From: Adiantum capillus-veneris | Lineage: Eukaryota > Streptophyta > Polypodiopsida > Polypodiales > Pteridaceae | Direction of reading: 5' to 3' | NCBI GenBank assembly: GCA_014529385.2 | Contig: CM043963.1 | Location: 109,036,912-109,100,911 of the forward strand | DNA length: 64,000 nucleotides | Shown: in pieces, positions 1 through 10,148 of the stretch | How the letters are laid out: the number at the start of each line of letters is the position of its first letter | Numbering within the stretch: the first letter of the stretch is position 1 | Made by a program: the position numbers and the translations under genes | The notes under the pieces: model-generated | Told to the model about the DNA's origin: nothing | What the model saw: only the letters and a program-made list of their open reading frames with translations | Databases searched by the model: none

Positions 1-199
1 TACTAGTTGAAGGAGTACGAGTGGAAGTGCGACGCGAGAGAGAGTGCGAGAAGAAGAGCACGACGATATGGTGAACTCGCTCTACTGTAATGTGTAGAGC
101 ATAGTGAGTTCTTATTAGGTTTTTACAAAAGAATATGTGTACATACCTGGCGGCCCGCCCACTTACCTGGGCGACCACATTGGGCTTTATACCCCAACA
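1..199 (-). repeat. Partial copia-type LTR (element G), cut by the window edge
   Basis: Read on the minus strand, this stretch starts TGTTGGGGTATAAAGCCC at 199 and resembles the start of the element E LTR at 27,365 (TGTCGGGGTAAAGCCCC) and the LTR-like sequence at 39,861. After 199 the sequence changes abruptly to the B-element LTR. It is best read as the start of a related LTR that broke or inserted into B. The rest lies outside the window. Confidence 0.45.
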
Positions 200-926
200 C
201 TCAGCTAATTCAAATATTACATTTAAATCCCCATTAGACCTTTTACCCTTCTTGCCAATAGGAATTAAGCAAGTCATTGGGCTGCTTAATTCCCATTGGA
301 CCCCTTGGCAGGTTGTCCAATAATCTTCTAGGAGACTTAATTTTCATTGGTTATTTTATCAAGTGTTTTTAAATGAATTAAACTAAATTTACTCTAGCCT
401 AATTTTCATCGGTCCACCTCTATGGCCATCCAATAGGATTTGAATGCACTTTGGGGGCAACTGGGCTAGGAACCTGACATGTGTCCACTATGCCCTTTGT
501 GTAAAGGGAAGCCTTAAGTGTATGTGTGTGTGTGTGTGTTCTCTCACCTCTTCTCTCTCTTCCCCTACCTTTAGGGCTCGCCCCCTCCCATCTAGGGATA
601 TGTGAAGACTTTATGGTCTTCACAAAAGCATCCAATTCCGTTAAGCTTGACCATTTGGACTTTACCTTTGAATTTTGAAACCTTAGCATTTTGGAAGTCT
701 TAACGGGCTAAACCCTAAGGTCTTTGAAGCACCATTCATGCACATTGCTCTTTTGCAGATGCCCCCCCCTTTGGATCCCTATTTTCCCTCCTTTGGATCC
801 CTACTGTGAATAATCTGCTAGTCTTACCAATATTCTAGCCTTTTCTCCCCTAGTACTTCCCCATATTAAATCATCAGTTTAATATGAGAAAATCATTAGG
901 AGAATTAGATAGTAGTTATTATGACA
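200..926 (-). repeat. Element B 3' LTR, truncated
   Basis: The sequence matches 16,930-17,614 with small indels. In element orientation it starts TGTCATAATAACTA at 926. The distal part is lost at 199/200 where another LTR begins. It contains a short GT tract (about 522-538) next to a CT-rich stretch, at the place where element C carries much longer microsatellites. Confidence 0.8.
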
Positions 927-1328
927 TTACCTCTCTCTTGAAATCATAGTCATCCTCGACTACTACGAGATAGAGACGATAAAGCCTAGTCATTAGTCCT
1001 TTTGCTAGTGGATAGAGGATCCCTATTTTACCCTACGACACCGTTCAAGAATGGATGACTAATCCATTTGGCGCTTGAGAGCCTAAGCTGCCACAAGCAT
1101 GTCTGCGTATTTGTCCTATCAATCTTCCATAGTAGAGTGACAAGCTCTACTTGGTGTTTGGGAGATGTTGTCTCCACAAACTTGACCCTAAGCATGCATA
1201 CTTCTTAACATTTGTGCACAATAAAGAAAAAGAGAGTCTTATAAGACAAAAACTTTGTTCATTTAAACATTTTCACATTTGCTAACTCTAGGGAAGCATT
1301 GTAAGCATTGACAAGGTTTAGATTATCC
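927..1328 (-). other. Element B 3' untranslated region with polypurine tract
   Basis: On the minus strand the purine-rich AAGAGAGAGGTAA lies directly before the LTR start, as expected for the primer of plus-strand DNA synthesis. The remaining roughly 380 bases show no coding potential. Pol ends at the chromodomain at about 1,329. Confidence 0.55.
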
Positions 1329-2749
1329 TTTAAATGTATGCCTTGCATCCATCTAGCATCTTCAAAAGGATAGTTCTTAAACTTAATAAGATACTGTCAG
1401 ATAATCTTATCACCTCTCAATACCTTGTCTTTGTGTCAGAGAATGGACTCGGCCTGCAACACCTCTTCTTGGTCCTCAATCTCTGGTGGGCCTTCAATGG
1501 TTGCTTCATAGGGTGGCTCTCCTTTGTAAGGCTTCAATAGGCTCGCGTGGAAAGCATTGTGTATGAGCCAATGGTTGGGAAATTTTAGTTGGTAAGCCGT
1601 CTTGTTGATCGGCCTAAGAATCTGAAAGGGACCATAGTACCTTTTTGCTAGCTTAGAATAGTACTTTTGGTGTCCTGTAGGATTCTTGCCCCTTGAGTGC
1701 CATAATAGAGCCTTGGGAAACTTAAGCAAGACCCAATCATTTTCTTTAAAGGCTAAAGATCTTCTGTGCTTATTAGTAGTAGCCTTTTGCCTTTGCTGTG
1801 AGATAGAGATAGCATCCTTAATCTTTTGGAAAGATTCTTGTAGATCTTGGCTATACTCATATGCAACAAAGATCTTCCCATGTACCTTAAGTAGTAGGGG
1901 ACTTTTGGATCTTCCCTCAATTACCTTAAAAGGTGCTTTTCCCGTGGAGGTATGTACAGTGTTATTGTAGGCATACTCCACCAACGGTAAGTACTTCTCC
2001 CATTGGGACCTTTGATCTACTTCTGTGACATAAGATTCTAGTAGATCAAGAATTGTTAGGTTAGCTATCTCATCCATTTGCGGGTGATAGGCTGAGGATA
2101 AATTTAGCCTTGTACTAAATTCTCAAAAGAGACCCTTCCAAAAATTACTGGTCATTCTAGGATCTCTATCCGACACTATGGACGTTGGCAAGCTGTGGTA
2201 CTTGAAGGTTTGTGATATGAAGAGGGTTGCCATTTGATGGGCTTTGATAGTCTTTTTGACATGCATAAAATGAGCTTGTTTGCTGAACTTGTCTACTATC
2301 GTCCATATTCCCATACTCCCATGGATAGACTTGGGCAATCCAAAGATAAAATCCATGGATATGCTCTCCCATGGTGAATCAGGGATTGGCAAAGGTTGAA
2401 GAAAACCAGGTTGCTTCCCCCTATCAAACTTCATCTTTTGGCAAACCACGCATTTGGAGACATACTATTGTATGTTCGTTTTCATGGTAGGCCAATAGAA
2501 GTAGGTTTTTATCCCTCTTAGGGTAGCTTGAATCCCTCTATGCCCAACATAAGGAGGAGCATGAGATTCATACATCACCTTCTCACGTAGTGAGCTAGTG
2601 ACGCATAGCCTATTGCCATAGAGAAGATAACCATCTTGTAGGATAAATGGTTCCTCTTTCTTCCCTAATGCAAGGGCTGAAATCACATCCTTGAAATTGG
2701 GATCATTAGTGTACTCATCTATCATAATATATAGATCATTGTGAGTAGT
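1329..2749 (-). pseudogene. Element B integrase and chromodomain (decayed)
   Basis: In translation order: the end of the RNaseH-INT linker; an HHCC zinc-binding region (HAPPYVGHRG, then CVVCQK); the integrase core with MDFIFGLPKS, VSDRDPRM and the YHPQ...EIAN segment carrying the third acidic residue; the C-terminal GPF..L domain; NAFHASLLKPY; and a chromodomain ending FEDARWMQG. Frame changes occur near 2,460 and 2,100. An internal deletion removes residues around YHPQ. The chromodomain contains two TGA codons. Family knowledge: INT inserts the cDNA and chromodomains of chromoviruses target chromatin. This copy is non-functional. Confidence 0.85.
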
Positions 2750-3232
2750 TATTGATAGCGCATTCACTCTCGGTCGTCTTGAGAGTGCATCGGCTACAAG
2801 ATTATGCTTGCTAGAAATGTGAGCAATGTGAAAATGAAATTGTAAGAGGAAATTTGCCCACTTCATTTGTTTGTCGAAGAGCTTGGTTTGCATCATGAAG
2901 TACTTAAGGCTTTGGTGATCCGTTCGTAGAATGAAAGGAGTTCCTAATAAATAGTGCTTCCACGAGTACAGGGCATGTAGAACTACGAGGAGTTCCTTTT
3001 TGTATATGCCTAGAGCTTGCTCAACAGGGTCGAGCTCTCGTAGGCTATTGCGTGCCCTTCTTGGAGAAAAATGGCTCCAAGGAAATCACCACAAGCGTCG
3101 CATTGGACCTCAAATGGATTTGAGAGGTCTAGCAGTGTAAGCACAGGTTTAGAGATAAGCTTCTCCTTGAGCTTTCCGAAAGCATTGTTCTCCTTGGTAG
3201 ACCATGTAAACTTAATGTTCTTTTTTGTTAGG
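2750..3232 (-). pseudogene. Element B RNase H domain (decayed)
   Basis: The translation shows CDACGDFLGAI, then HAIAYES and finally ADALSRRP, the standard course of a gypsy RNase H domain. It joins RT upstream (ends at 3,233) and the integrase zinc region downstream. At least one frameshift interrupts it near 2,900-3,050. Confidence 0.75.
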
Positions 3233-4602
3233 TCATGCTATTTGTGAGAACTTTTCTATAAAGCGTCTATAGTATGCACACATACCTATAAAGCTTCTTA
3301 GTTCCTGCATATTTCTTGGAATAGGCCATCCTTTTATTACCTCTAACTTTGATGGATCCATTTGGATGCCATCTTGAGAGATAATGTGACCTAAATACTG
3401 AATCTCTTGTAAGAAAAAATCACTTTTCTTTTGATTTATGAAAAGTCTATTCTCTCTCAGAACTTGAAAAATTACCTGGAGATGTCGCTTGTGTTCATCC
3501 AAAGAGTTGGAGTAGATGATAATATCATCGAAGAACACTCCAGTGAAGCTGCAGTGATGCCTAAATAGCTTCTCCATCATTCAGTTGAAGGTAGCCGGTG
3601 CATTGGTCAAGCCAAAAGGCATGACAATGTACTCATAAAGACCAAACATAGTGCGAAATGTGGTCTTTACAATGTCTTGATCAAATATCCTTATCTGATG
3701 GTAGCCACTTTTTAGGTCAATCCTACTGAAGTAGGTCGACCATTGTAGCTTATCAAATAGGTCTTCTACCCGTGGAACGGGAAACCTATTCTTGATAGTG
3801 ATCCTATTTAGTGCTCTATAGTCGACACACATATGACATGTGCTGTCTTTCTTTTGCACTAATAACATGGGTGAACAAAATGGAGATGAGCTAGGCCTAA
3901 CCATGCCTTTCTCAACTAACTCATGTACTTGCCGCATAATCTCCTCTTGTTGAGCTTGAGAAACTCTATAAGGAGGTTTATTTAGGCGAAGAACTTTCTG
4001 GAAGAAGTTCAATTGCATGGTCGTCATCCCCTAGTTTTGGAGGTAGCTCACTAGGGATGCCGTCAATAAAAACATATTGGAATCCACTAAGAAAGTTAAA
4101 CAACTCTAGTTCTTTTTTATTCCCTTCATTTTTAGTTGACAAATCATTAGGTTCATTTTGAGAGTCTTTTACAAATACCATCGCGGAAATAGAGCTCTTT
4201 ATTGACTTATCAAAATCTTCTTTATGTTCAAGGGGTATAGTGTGACACTCGACTCGTTAGCATCTATATACATAGTCTTCTCCCTGTATGTAAAGTAAAT
4301 ACGTCTTTCAGGGAACTTGATGTCGACAGCCATGCAATCAAACCATGGTGCCCCTAAGATGAAATCTTCATGCTTAAGAGGAGATATGAAAAAGTCCTCT
4401 TTATCTACATAACTTTGGGCATGGAGTCTTAGCTTTCCAATCAAGGGAGTAACCAAGGCCTCCTGTCCCTTGAAGACTCCTTCCGCGTTCACTTCATCTC
4501 CCATTTTATATGCTTGGATACCTAGCTTGGTGGCCAACTCCATGTATATGAAGTTGTGAGTAAAGCCATGGTCAAAGAGAATAAATGCATCATGTTTTCT
4601 TA
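3233..4602 (-). pseudogene. Element B protease (3' part) and reverse transcriptase
   Basis: The protease segment begins at the edge of element A with FDHGFTHN (usually DSGSTHN; element C has DLGSTHN) and continues through FILGAPWFD. RT follows with [41 protein letters not shown] and the catalytic FDDIIIYS at about 3,520, then LGHIISQDG and FIGMCAYYRRF. The frame breaks near 3,580 and 4,190. RT copies the genomic RNA. The order and residues fit a chromovirus. This copy is broken. Confidence 0.86.
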
Positions 4603-4607
4603 CCTTT

Positions 4608-5563
4608 TGTTGACCGTTGGGTCAACAACACAACATAACTCAAGTTTCGTACCAAAGTCGTATCTTTTGCGAGTTATGAAATGCTGCGGATTATGGCTAT
4701 AAATGTCATTTGTAATGAGTAGTTATTCTAGTTTCAGAAGCCAGGGTGCAATGGCACTTCCAGATTGTAAATACAAAGCCATTTGACCCTTTCAACCCCA
4801 TTTTTGGTTAAACCTAAGGTAGCCTTAGTATATAAGGTACCTAGGTCATTTTGTAAAGAAGACTTTGATCATAATCAAACTTGAGCGCTGTCGTCTACTG
4901 TGTGTGAGAGAGAAAGAGAGTGAGTGTGAGCTTCATCCTCTCGCTACGCCCCGCTCGCTCAACACATTGGAGATCCGACTGCACCATTGTTGTAGGCTCG
5001 AGGAGAGCTACGTGACAACGCCAAGCATTCCACGCAAGACGAAGCACACACGCCGACGCATCTACGAGCTATTTGTGGTCGTAAGTGTATCAAACGATGT
5101 CTGTTTTCTGCGTGCTAGTAGTCTATAGAATCGTGGTGACATAAGCTACGCATAGGTACTCATAAATTTCAGTTTCGGGCACTTTCAAAATTTTGCTCTG
5201 TCATCCTACGCGTTTTCCGCAGACGGGTTTAGAGTGAGTGTTTTGAGTGTAGAAGCTTAGGGACAGGTGTATCCTAGTGAGGGGATGGTGTTCTTTAAGT
5301 TTCGTATGAATCTGGCATGATTAGGTGAGTTACCTTCCGTATGTGTGTATGTGGCTAGGTGGTGTAGTTGAGAGCAGTGAGGATCTGGATTGTGGTTTAG
5401 TTGGCCTTCCAGAGTGTTGTATGTGTAGGATGGTCTCAGCTTGACAAGCTATAGAGATTTCCTCCGTGTACCTATCGTGTCATTTGTGTCCTCGATTGAA
5501 ATTATGTTGATCTAGGTAGTGTTTGCATGCACTTCATGGGTGTGTGAGACTTCCCGTCCAACA
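4608..5563 (+). repeat. Element A 5' LTR
   Basis: Direct repeat of 15,025-15,980, equal in length (956 bp). It opens with an 8-bp inverted repeat, TGTTGACC...GGTCAACA. At 5,202-5,213 it holds CATCCTACGCGT, the core of the palindrome repeated in the leader. An 87-codon open stretch (4,865-5,128) occurs in both LTRs but has no recognisable domain. Confidence 0.93.
4829..4836 (+). promoter_or_regulatory. Candidate TATA box in element A 5' LTR
   Basis: TATATAAG lies 221 bases into the LTR. The same box occurs in the 3' LTR at 15,246-15,253. Its position fits a U3 promoter driving the genomic transcript. The start site itself cannot be seen. Confidence 0.5.
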
Positions 5564-5564
5564 T

Positions 5565-5582
5565 TGGAGCCGCTGCCGGGGA
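5565..5582 (+). promoter_or_regulatory. Element A primer-binding site (tRNA-Asp-like)
   Basis: TGGAGCCGCTGCCGGGGA begins one base after the LTR end. It resembles the tRNA-Asp-type primer site of many plant gypsy elements (TGGCGCCGTTGCCGGGGA as I know it), with two differences. Element D has a similar site at 35,853-35,870. Confidence 0.65.
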
Positions 5583-8045
5583 CACAAGGACCTAAGTAGG
5601 TTTCCTACTAACACTCGTGTGATGGTTGCTTGATTTAGTTTCGGCTAAAGAAAGCGTTTTTCTTAAGTGGATCCGGAAGAGGATATTCCGCGATCAAGTG
5701 GATAGCCAGGAAGCATGTGTCTTGCCGAGGGTCTCCGATTAGATAGGTTTAGTTAGGATCTGTGGATTAGAGTAGTTGTTGGTGGTCGAGTGATTTGTGA
5801 GGTGATAAAAGCGTTTACTAGTCCTTGTGTGGCAGTGGAGCGTTTTTCTACTCATAGATGCAAAACCCCATATGAGTTGTAGGAGTAGCTTTAGGTAAGT
5901 GATCCGATTCTGATCTAGAGCTATTCAGCACTGAATTATTTGCTTAATTGCTTGATTGCATTTGAAATCACGGAAAAGTGTGCTTTTGAGGGTAAAAATG
6001 CATTAAACAAGCTTTTGTGGATATTTTTGTATGACTGACTGATGATGTGCATATAAAAGAGCATTTGCAAGGGTTCTGTGAAGAAAACTTGCAATTCTGT
6101 AAACATAGACATCCTACGCGTAGGATGTCTCAAGGGGGTTGTGGAGACCAAATTTGAAAATTCTAATGGCACCAGTGTGTTCAGAGGGTAGGTTTTACCC
6201 TAGTAACATATTGACTTGGGTGTTTTTCCCTATTTTTGTTGACCAAAAGCCAAAAGGCGGAGTCAGAAAACGTAAAATTTCAGCAAAGGCTTAATTGAGT
6301 GATTTTTGCATGTTTTTGCAATTGTGAAGTATACTTGCACTTGCTGAGAACATAAGGAAGCATCAGGCACACTTCAGTCTGAAAAAATAAGCAAAAGACA
6401 TCCTACGCGTAGGATGTCTACAGGGTGATATGGTGAAAATTTTGAAATTTTGAGGTTACCAGTGTGTTCAGAAGGTAGGTTTTACCCTAGCAACACCTGG
6501 AAAGTGGAAATTTGACCAAATTTTTACAGATCAAAGCCAAAAGACGAGAATTGTCAGACATCCTACCCAAATTGTGCCCAAGGCCTAATTTTGAGACCAA
6601 ACCATAGGGTGACTTCATGTGCATGTTATACGTGATGTTTTGAGTGCATGTGAGAGTTTTCAGCTCATTTGGGTCAGTAAAAGTGAAGATTGAGCAGACT
6701 TTAGCACTTTTGACTGAAAAAGGCAAGAACAGCTAAAATTTGGGACTTTTGAAATCCAAACCAAAATCTAAGCATACCACTGGGTTGCTGACATCAAGGG
6801 GAAGCTTTGGGTCAAGTCTGGGGTCAAACAGGCCAAAAAGACATCCTACGCGTAGGATGTCATATGTGTGATTTTGCACTCCAAACTTAATTTTAAGCAT
6901 ACCACTGTGATCAGCACCTTAAGGAGAGTCTGTGATTCAAATTTGGGTTAATTCTGAGCAGTTAGACATCCTACGCGTAGGATGTCTAAGGCATGATTTA
7001 GAGGCCAAATTCAAACTGTGACCATAGCAGGGTGTTGTATAGCCTTAGGCAAGCCTCCTAGTCAATTTTGGTCCAATTTGGAGTTGATTTGACTTGGGAA
7101 TTCATCAGAACAGACATCAGGATTTTGGAACAGGTTCTTGATCATTTGACCAACCTATAGGTGTCAGAATCAAAAAAGTAAAAATAGCTGTGAGTTTAAC
7201 ACATCAAGGGGAAGCTACAGTGCAAGTTTGAGCTGAAACAGAGCAAAAAGACATCCTATGCGTAGGATGTCTCCAGCTTGATTTAGGACTCCAAATCAAC
7301 CTTTGAGCATACCACTGTGATCATCACATCAAGGAGAAGCTGGGGTGAAAATTTCAAGTCATTCTGAGCAAAAAGACATCCTACGCGTAGGATGTCTCAA
7401 GGCCATTTTTAGGACCAAATGAAAATCTGAGCATACCATTGTGTTGCTAGACTTAAGGGGAGTCTCTGACCAAATTTTGTTAAATTCTGAGCATATAGAC
7501 ATCCTACGCGTAGCATGTCTTTAGGCCAGTTTTAGGGTCCAACTGTACTTTTGACCATACAGAAGTGTTCACAGTGTCACAGAGATCCCAAATCTTCTTT
7601 TAAAATTGAATTTGGACTCATTTTGACCATTCTAAACTGCAATTCATTGTTTTGGCCATAACTTTCACAAACGGTATCGGATCGGAAAAGTTTTTATATC
7701 AAAACGTAGCCTAAGAGCGGCTCTACAGATCTTAGAGCAAAACATGAACTAAATGATGCCTATGGCAACTATGTAGTTCAATTTTGAAAAAAACCTCGTT
7801 TAAGGCCTCAAAATTCATCCGGAAGTCAGGGGTGTCTAAAAGCGACAATTTGCGAGAATTGTGACGAAACGGTTGCGGTTTTGGACATAGTTTCGACTTT
7901 TCCCTAACCAAAGCACTTGAACACAGTGGACTAAGTCTACTTGAACCAAGAAAAAGCTCTTAAGCCCAGAAATCATGTCTACCCTAGATTCAAACGCACC
8001 TTACACAAGCTTGGAGATCCCGATGATAGAGGAACATCCTCCACA
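5583..8045 (+). other. Element A untranslated leader
   Basis: About 2.46 kb without a convincing reading frame lies between primer site and Gag. The first part (5,583-5,900) is unremarkable. The middle holds the palindrome repeat array. The last part (7,560-7,930) is unique sequence. By analogy with retroviral leaders it may contain the RNA packaging signal; this is inference. Confidence 0.7.
6107..7520 (+). repeat. Array of seven 24-bp palindromes in degenerate repeats of about 125-290 bp
   Basis: Each copy is AGACATCCTACG followed by its own reverse complement: 6,107-6,130, 6,396-6,419, 6,839-6,861 (last base changed), 6,964-6,987, 7,249-7,272 (one change), 7,374-7,397 and 7,497-7,520 (one change). 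A half copy lies at 6,556-6,567. Start spacings are 289, 443, 125, 285, 125 and 123. The surrounding DNA is a more diverged repeat with phrases such as GAGCATACCACTGTG and CATCAAGGGGAAGCT. The palindromes are better conserved than the sequence between them. Confidence 0.92.
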
Positions 8046-10148
8046 ATGGATCTTCCAAACTTGCCATTGATAAAGATCCATCATGTTGAGAGAATTTGGA
8101 TGATTGGTCATGAGAGTGAAGGACTATATAGATACATTGACGACAATGAGGTCAATCTTTATAGGTGCTCAGATCCATACCTAGAAGAGATAACGGATTA
8201 CAAGCTCTTATATGTCTACACATACGTAGGCGACTGTCAATGGAGATCTATAGTTGTCGACAAGTATGGGCGAGAATACATAGTTGTAGAAAGCACAAAT
8301 CCACAGACTGTACTAGAAAGAGGTGGATATTTGGTCAATGAAGGACCACAAATGACTCCACCAAACACGAGAATTCCTATAGGAATTCCAAGAAGAGAGC
8401 CACCAGGATTCCCTTCAAGAGCGATAATGAGAGAAGGATTGGGAGAATCTCTGGTTAGACTTGTAGACAATCGACTAGTTAGACCATCCCAAGTCCAGAA
8501 ATGGGTAAACAGAAAATACTCCGGAGATAAAGATCTGAGAGATCACGTAGCGGCTTTTAGAAGAGTGATTAGAGCAGAGGGAGTTTCAGATTTTGCGACA
8601 CAGTTTGCGGGATTTGGATTGACTCTAGAAGATGATGCAGCTACATGGTTCGACTCGGTGGAAAAATGGGATTTTGAGACCCTAGCTGAGCTGTTTGAGG
8701 AGTTTATTGAAGAATTCTCGCCAAAAGTCATTGCTCACAACACGGTCTCACAAATCCATAGATTCAAACAGAAAGAGGATGAATCAGTACGCAAAACATC
8801 ATTACGGCTCAAGAGATATGTTAAGCTCTGTCCGAGAGCGGAATTACCTACGCAAGCACGATTGATGCTGATCTTTATCCAGGGAATGAGACATGCGGGC
8901 CTTCAAAAGGATCTGCATATGATAAGGAGGATGACGCTAAACGAGTTGATCAAAGAAGCTCTTTATCTAGTGGATAACTGTGAGGCATACAAAGAAAAGG
9001 ACTTAAAGAGTCAAGGAGATGACACATCCTCTCAGCACAGTGTTTCACAGATAAGTGAGTCCATTGCCAAGCCAACGACACCTATTGATCAAGAAAAGCT
9101 TATCGACGACTTGGTCAAGGGGTTGATTCCTCTTGTAAGGTCTGATTCGGGAGAGCCGAAGTGGTGTGAAATTGAGAGAAAATGGACGAACCATACGGGG
9201 GAAGAGTGCTATTATAGCATGGAAAATTCTAGGGAGAGGTATGTACAACCTGTTCCAGAAGCACCTACTCCACCTAGATACATTACGGGGAATGCGCCAA
9301 GACCGGTAGGAGTTTTAAGGCCACAGGTTGTCTTAGGACAACAACCTCCGCTTCCAGGTGCTAGAATGACGATAGACATGAGATACATGCCAATGATGGA
9401 AGCATCAAATAAACCAATGCCAGTACCAGCTACAATGTGGTATAGCAACCAAAGGGAGTACTACCCTTCGGAGCAACAAAATTTGAGAGAAACACATGGA
9501 GTGGTGAGGCCGGTACAACCTCCACCTCTTGGGTTTCAGTCGAAAGAAAGAAGGTATGAAATGGACGAAAGGACATTGCAATTCATTGAAAATAGCAGCT
9601 TATCTAGGTCAAAGCTTGCTTATAGCCAAGAGGAAATGCTGAAAGAATCTCCTCAACCAGAGACAGATTGTCACAAAAGTCGTGACAACCACTTGGTCAA
9701 ACAATGTCCTCATACGGAGATCACTGAAGTAAATGCCTATTGTCTTGAGTGTGGCATCACTCACTTGATCCCCGATTGCCCGAAAAAACCAAACCAACTC
9801 AGGAAAATCACGACAAATGTATTAGGGATTGTTCAGCTACCTAGTAGCTCAAAAAATGAAAATGTCGTACCAGTTCAAGTGGTTACGAGAGCCCAAGCTC
9901 AAAAGGAACATGATGAGAATCCAGAGACAAAGAACATGGAAAGTGACACGAGTCCAAAGACAGATGATGGACCAAAGACAGACGCACCTAGTGAGAAAAC
10001 CAAGAGCAAACGAAATAGTTGGAAAGCTAGAAAGACTAGGATGAAAGCACGTAGGGAACGAGAGAAAAAATCCCTAGCTGAGAAGCTTACCGAAGCTGAG
10101 GAGAAGATAAAACAACATGAGGAAAAGGAGGCACCTTCTCTTACATAG
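8046..10148 (+). CDS. Element A Gag-like polyprotein (ORF1)
   Basis: The frame is open from 7,935 after a TAA; the first ATG is at 8,046, giving 700 codons. The middle (about residues 140-300) reads as a Retrotrans_gag domain: FAGFGLTLEDDAATWF, LAELFEEFIEEF, ESVRKTSLRLKRYV, LMLIFIQGMR. Near the C-terminus are two CCHC-like knuckles with shortened spacing, C-x2-S-x3-H-x4-C (second Cys lost) and C-x2-C-x3-H-x4-C (YCLECGITHLIPDC). The tail is highly charged and probably a coiled coil (KARREREKK to KIKQHEEKE). Family role: capsid assembly and RNA packaging. It ends at a TAG directly followed by the ATG of the Pro frame, in the same frame. Confidence 0.8.
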   Translation: MDLPNLPLIKIHHVERIWMIGHESEGLYRYIDDNEVNLYRCSDPYLEEITDYKLLYVYTYVGDCQWRSIVVDKYGREYIVVESTNPQTVLERGGYLVNEGPQMTPPNTRIPIGIPRREPPGFPSRAIMREGLGESLVRLVDNRLVRPSQVQKWVNRKYSGDKDLRDHVAAFRRVIRAEGVSDFATQFAGFGLTLEDDAATWFDSVEKWDFETLAELFEEFIEEFSPKVIAHNTVSQIHRFKQKEDESVRKTSLRLKRYVKLCPRAELPTQARLMLIFIQGMRHAGLQKDLHMIRRMTLNELIKEALYLVDNCEAYKEKDLKSQGDDTSSQHSVSQISESIAKPTTPIDQEKLIDDLVKGLIPLVRSDSGEPKWCEIERKWTNHTGEECYYSMENSRERYVQPVPEAPTPPRYITGNAPRPVGVLRPQVVLGQQPPLPGARMTIDMRYMPMMEASNKPMPVPATMWYSNQREYYPSEQQNLRETHGVVRPVQPPPLGFQSKERRYEMDERTLQFIENSSLSRSKLAYSQEEMLKESPQPETDCHKSRDNHLVKQCPHTEITEVNAYCLECGITHLIPDCPKKPNQLRKITTNVLGIVQLPSSSKNENVVPVQVVTRAQAQKEHDENPETKNMESDTSPKTDDGPKTDAPSEKTKSKRNSWKARKTRMKARREREKKSLAEKLTEAEEKIKQHEEKEAPSLT

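Noticed and set aside
135-323. 62-codon plus frame
   Set aside because: It crosses the border at 199/200 between two unrelated LTRs.
1686-1970. Plus-strand frame
   Set aside because: Antisense of the element B integrase C-terminus.
4865-5128. 87-codon frame present in both LTRs of element A (second copy 15,282-15,545)
   Set aside because: Preserved because the LTRs are recent copies; no start context or domain supports coding.
6107-7520. CRISPR-like array
   Set aside because: Plant nuclear DNA, irregular spacing, related rather than unique spacers and a fully palindromic motif.
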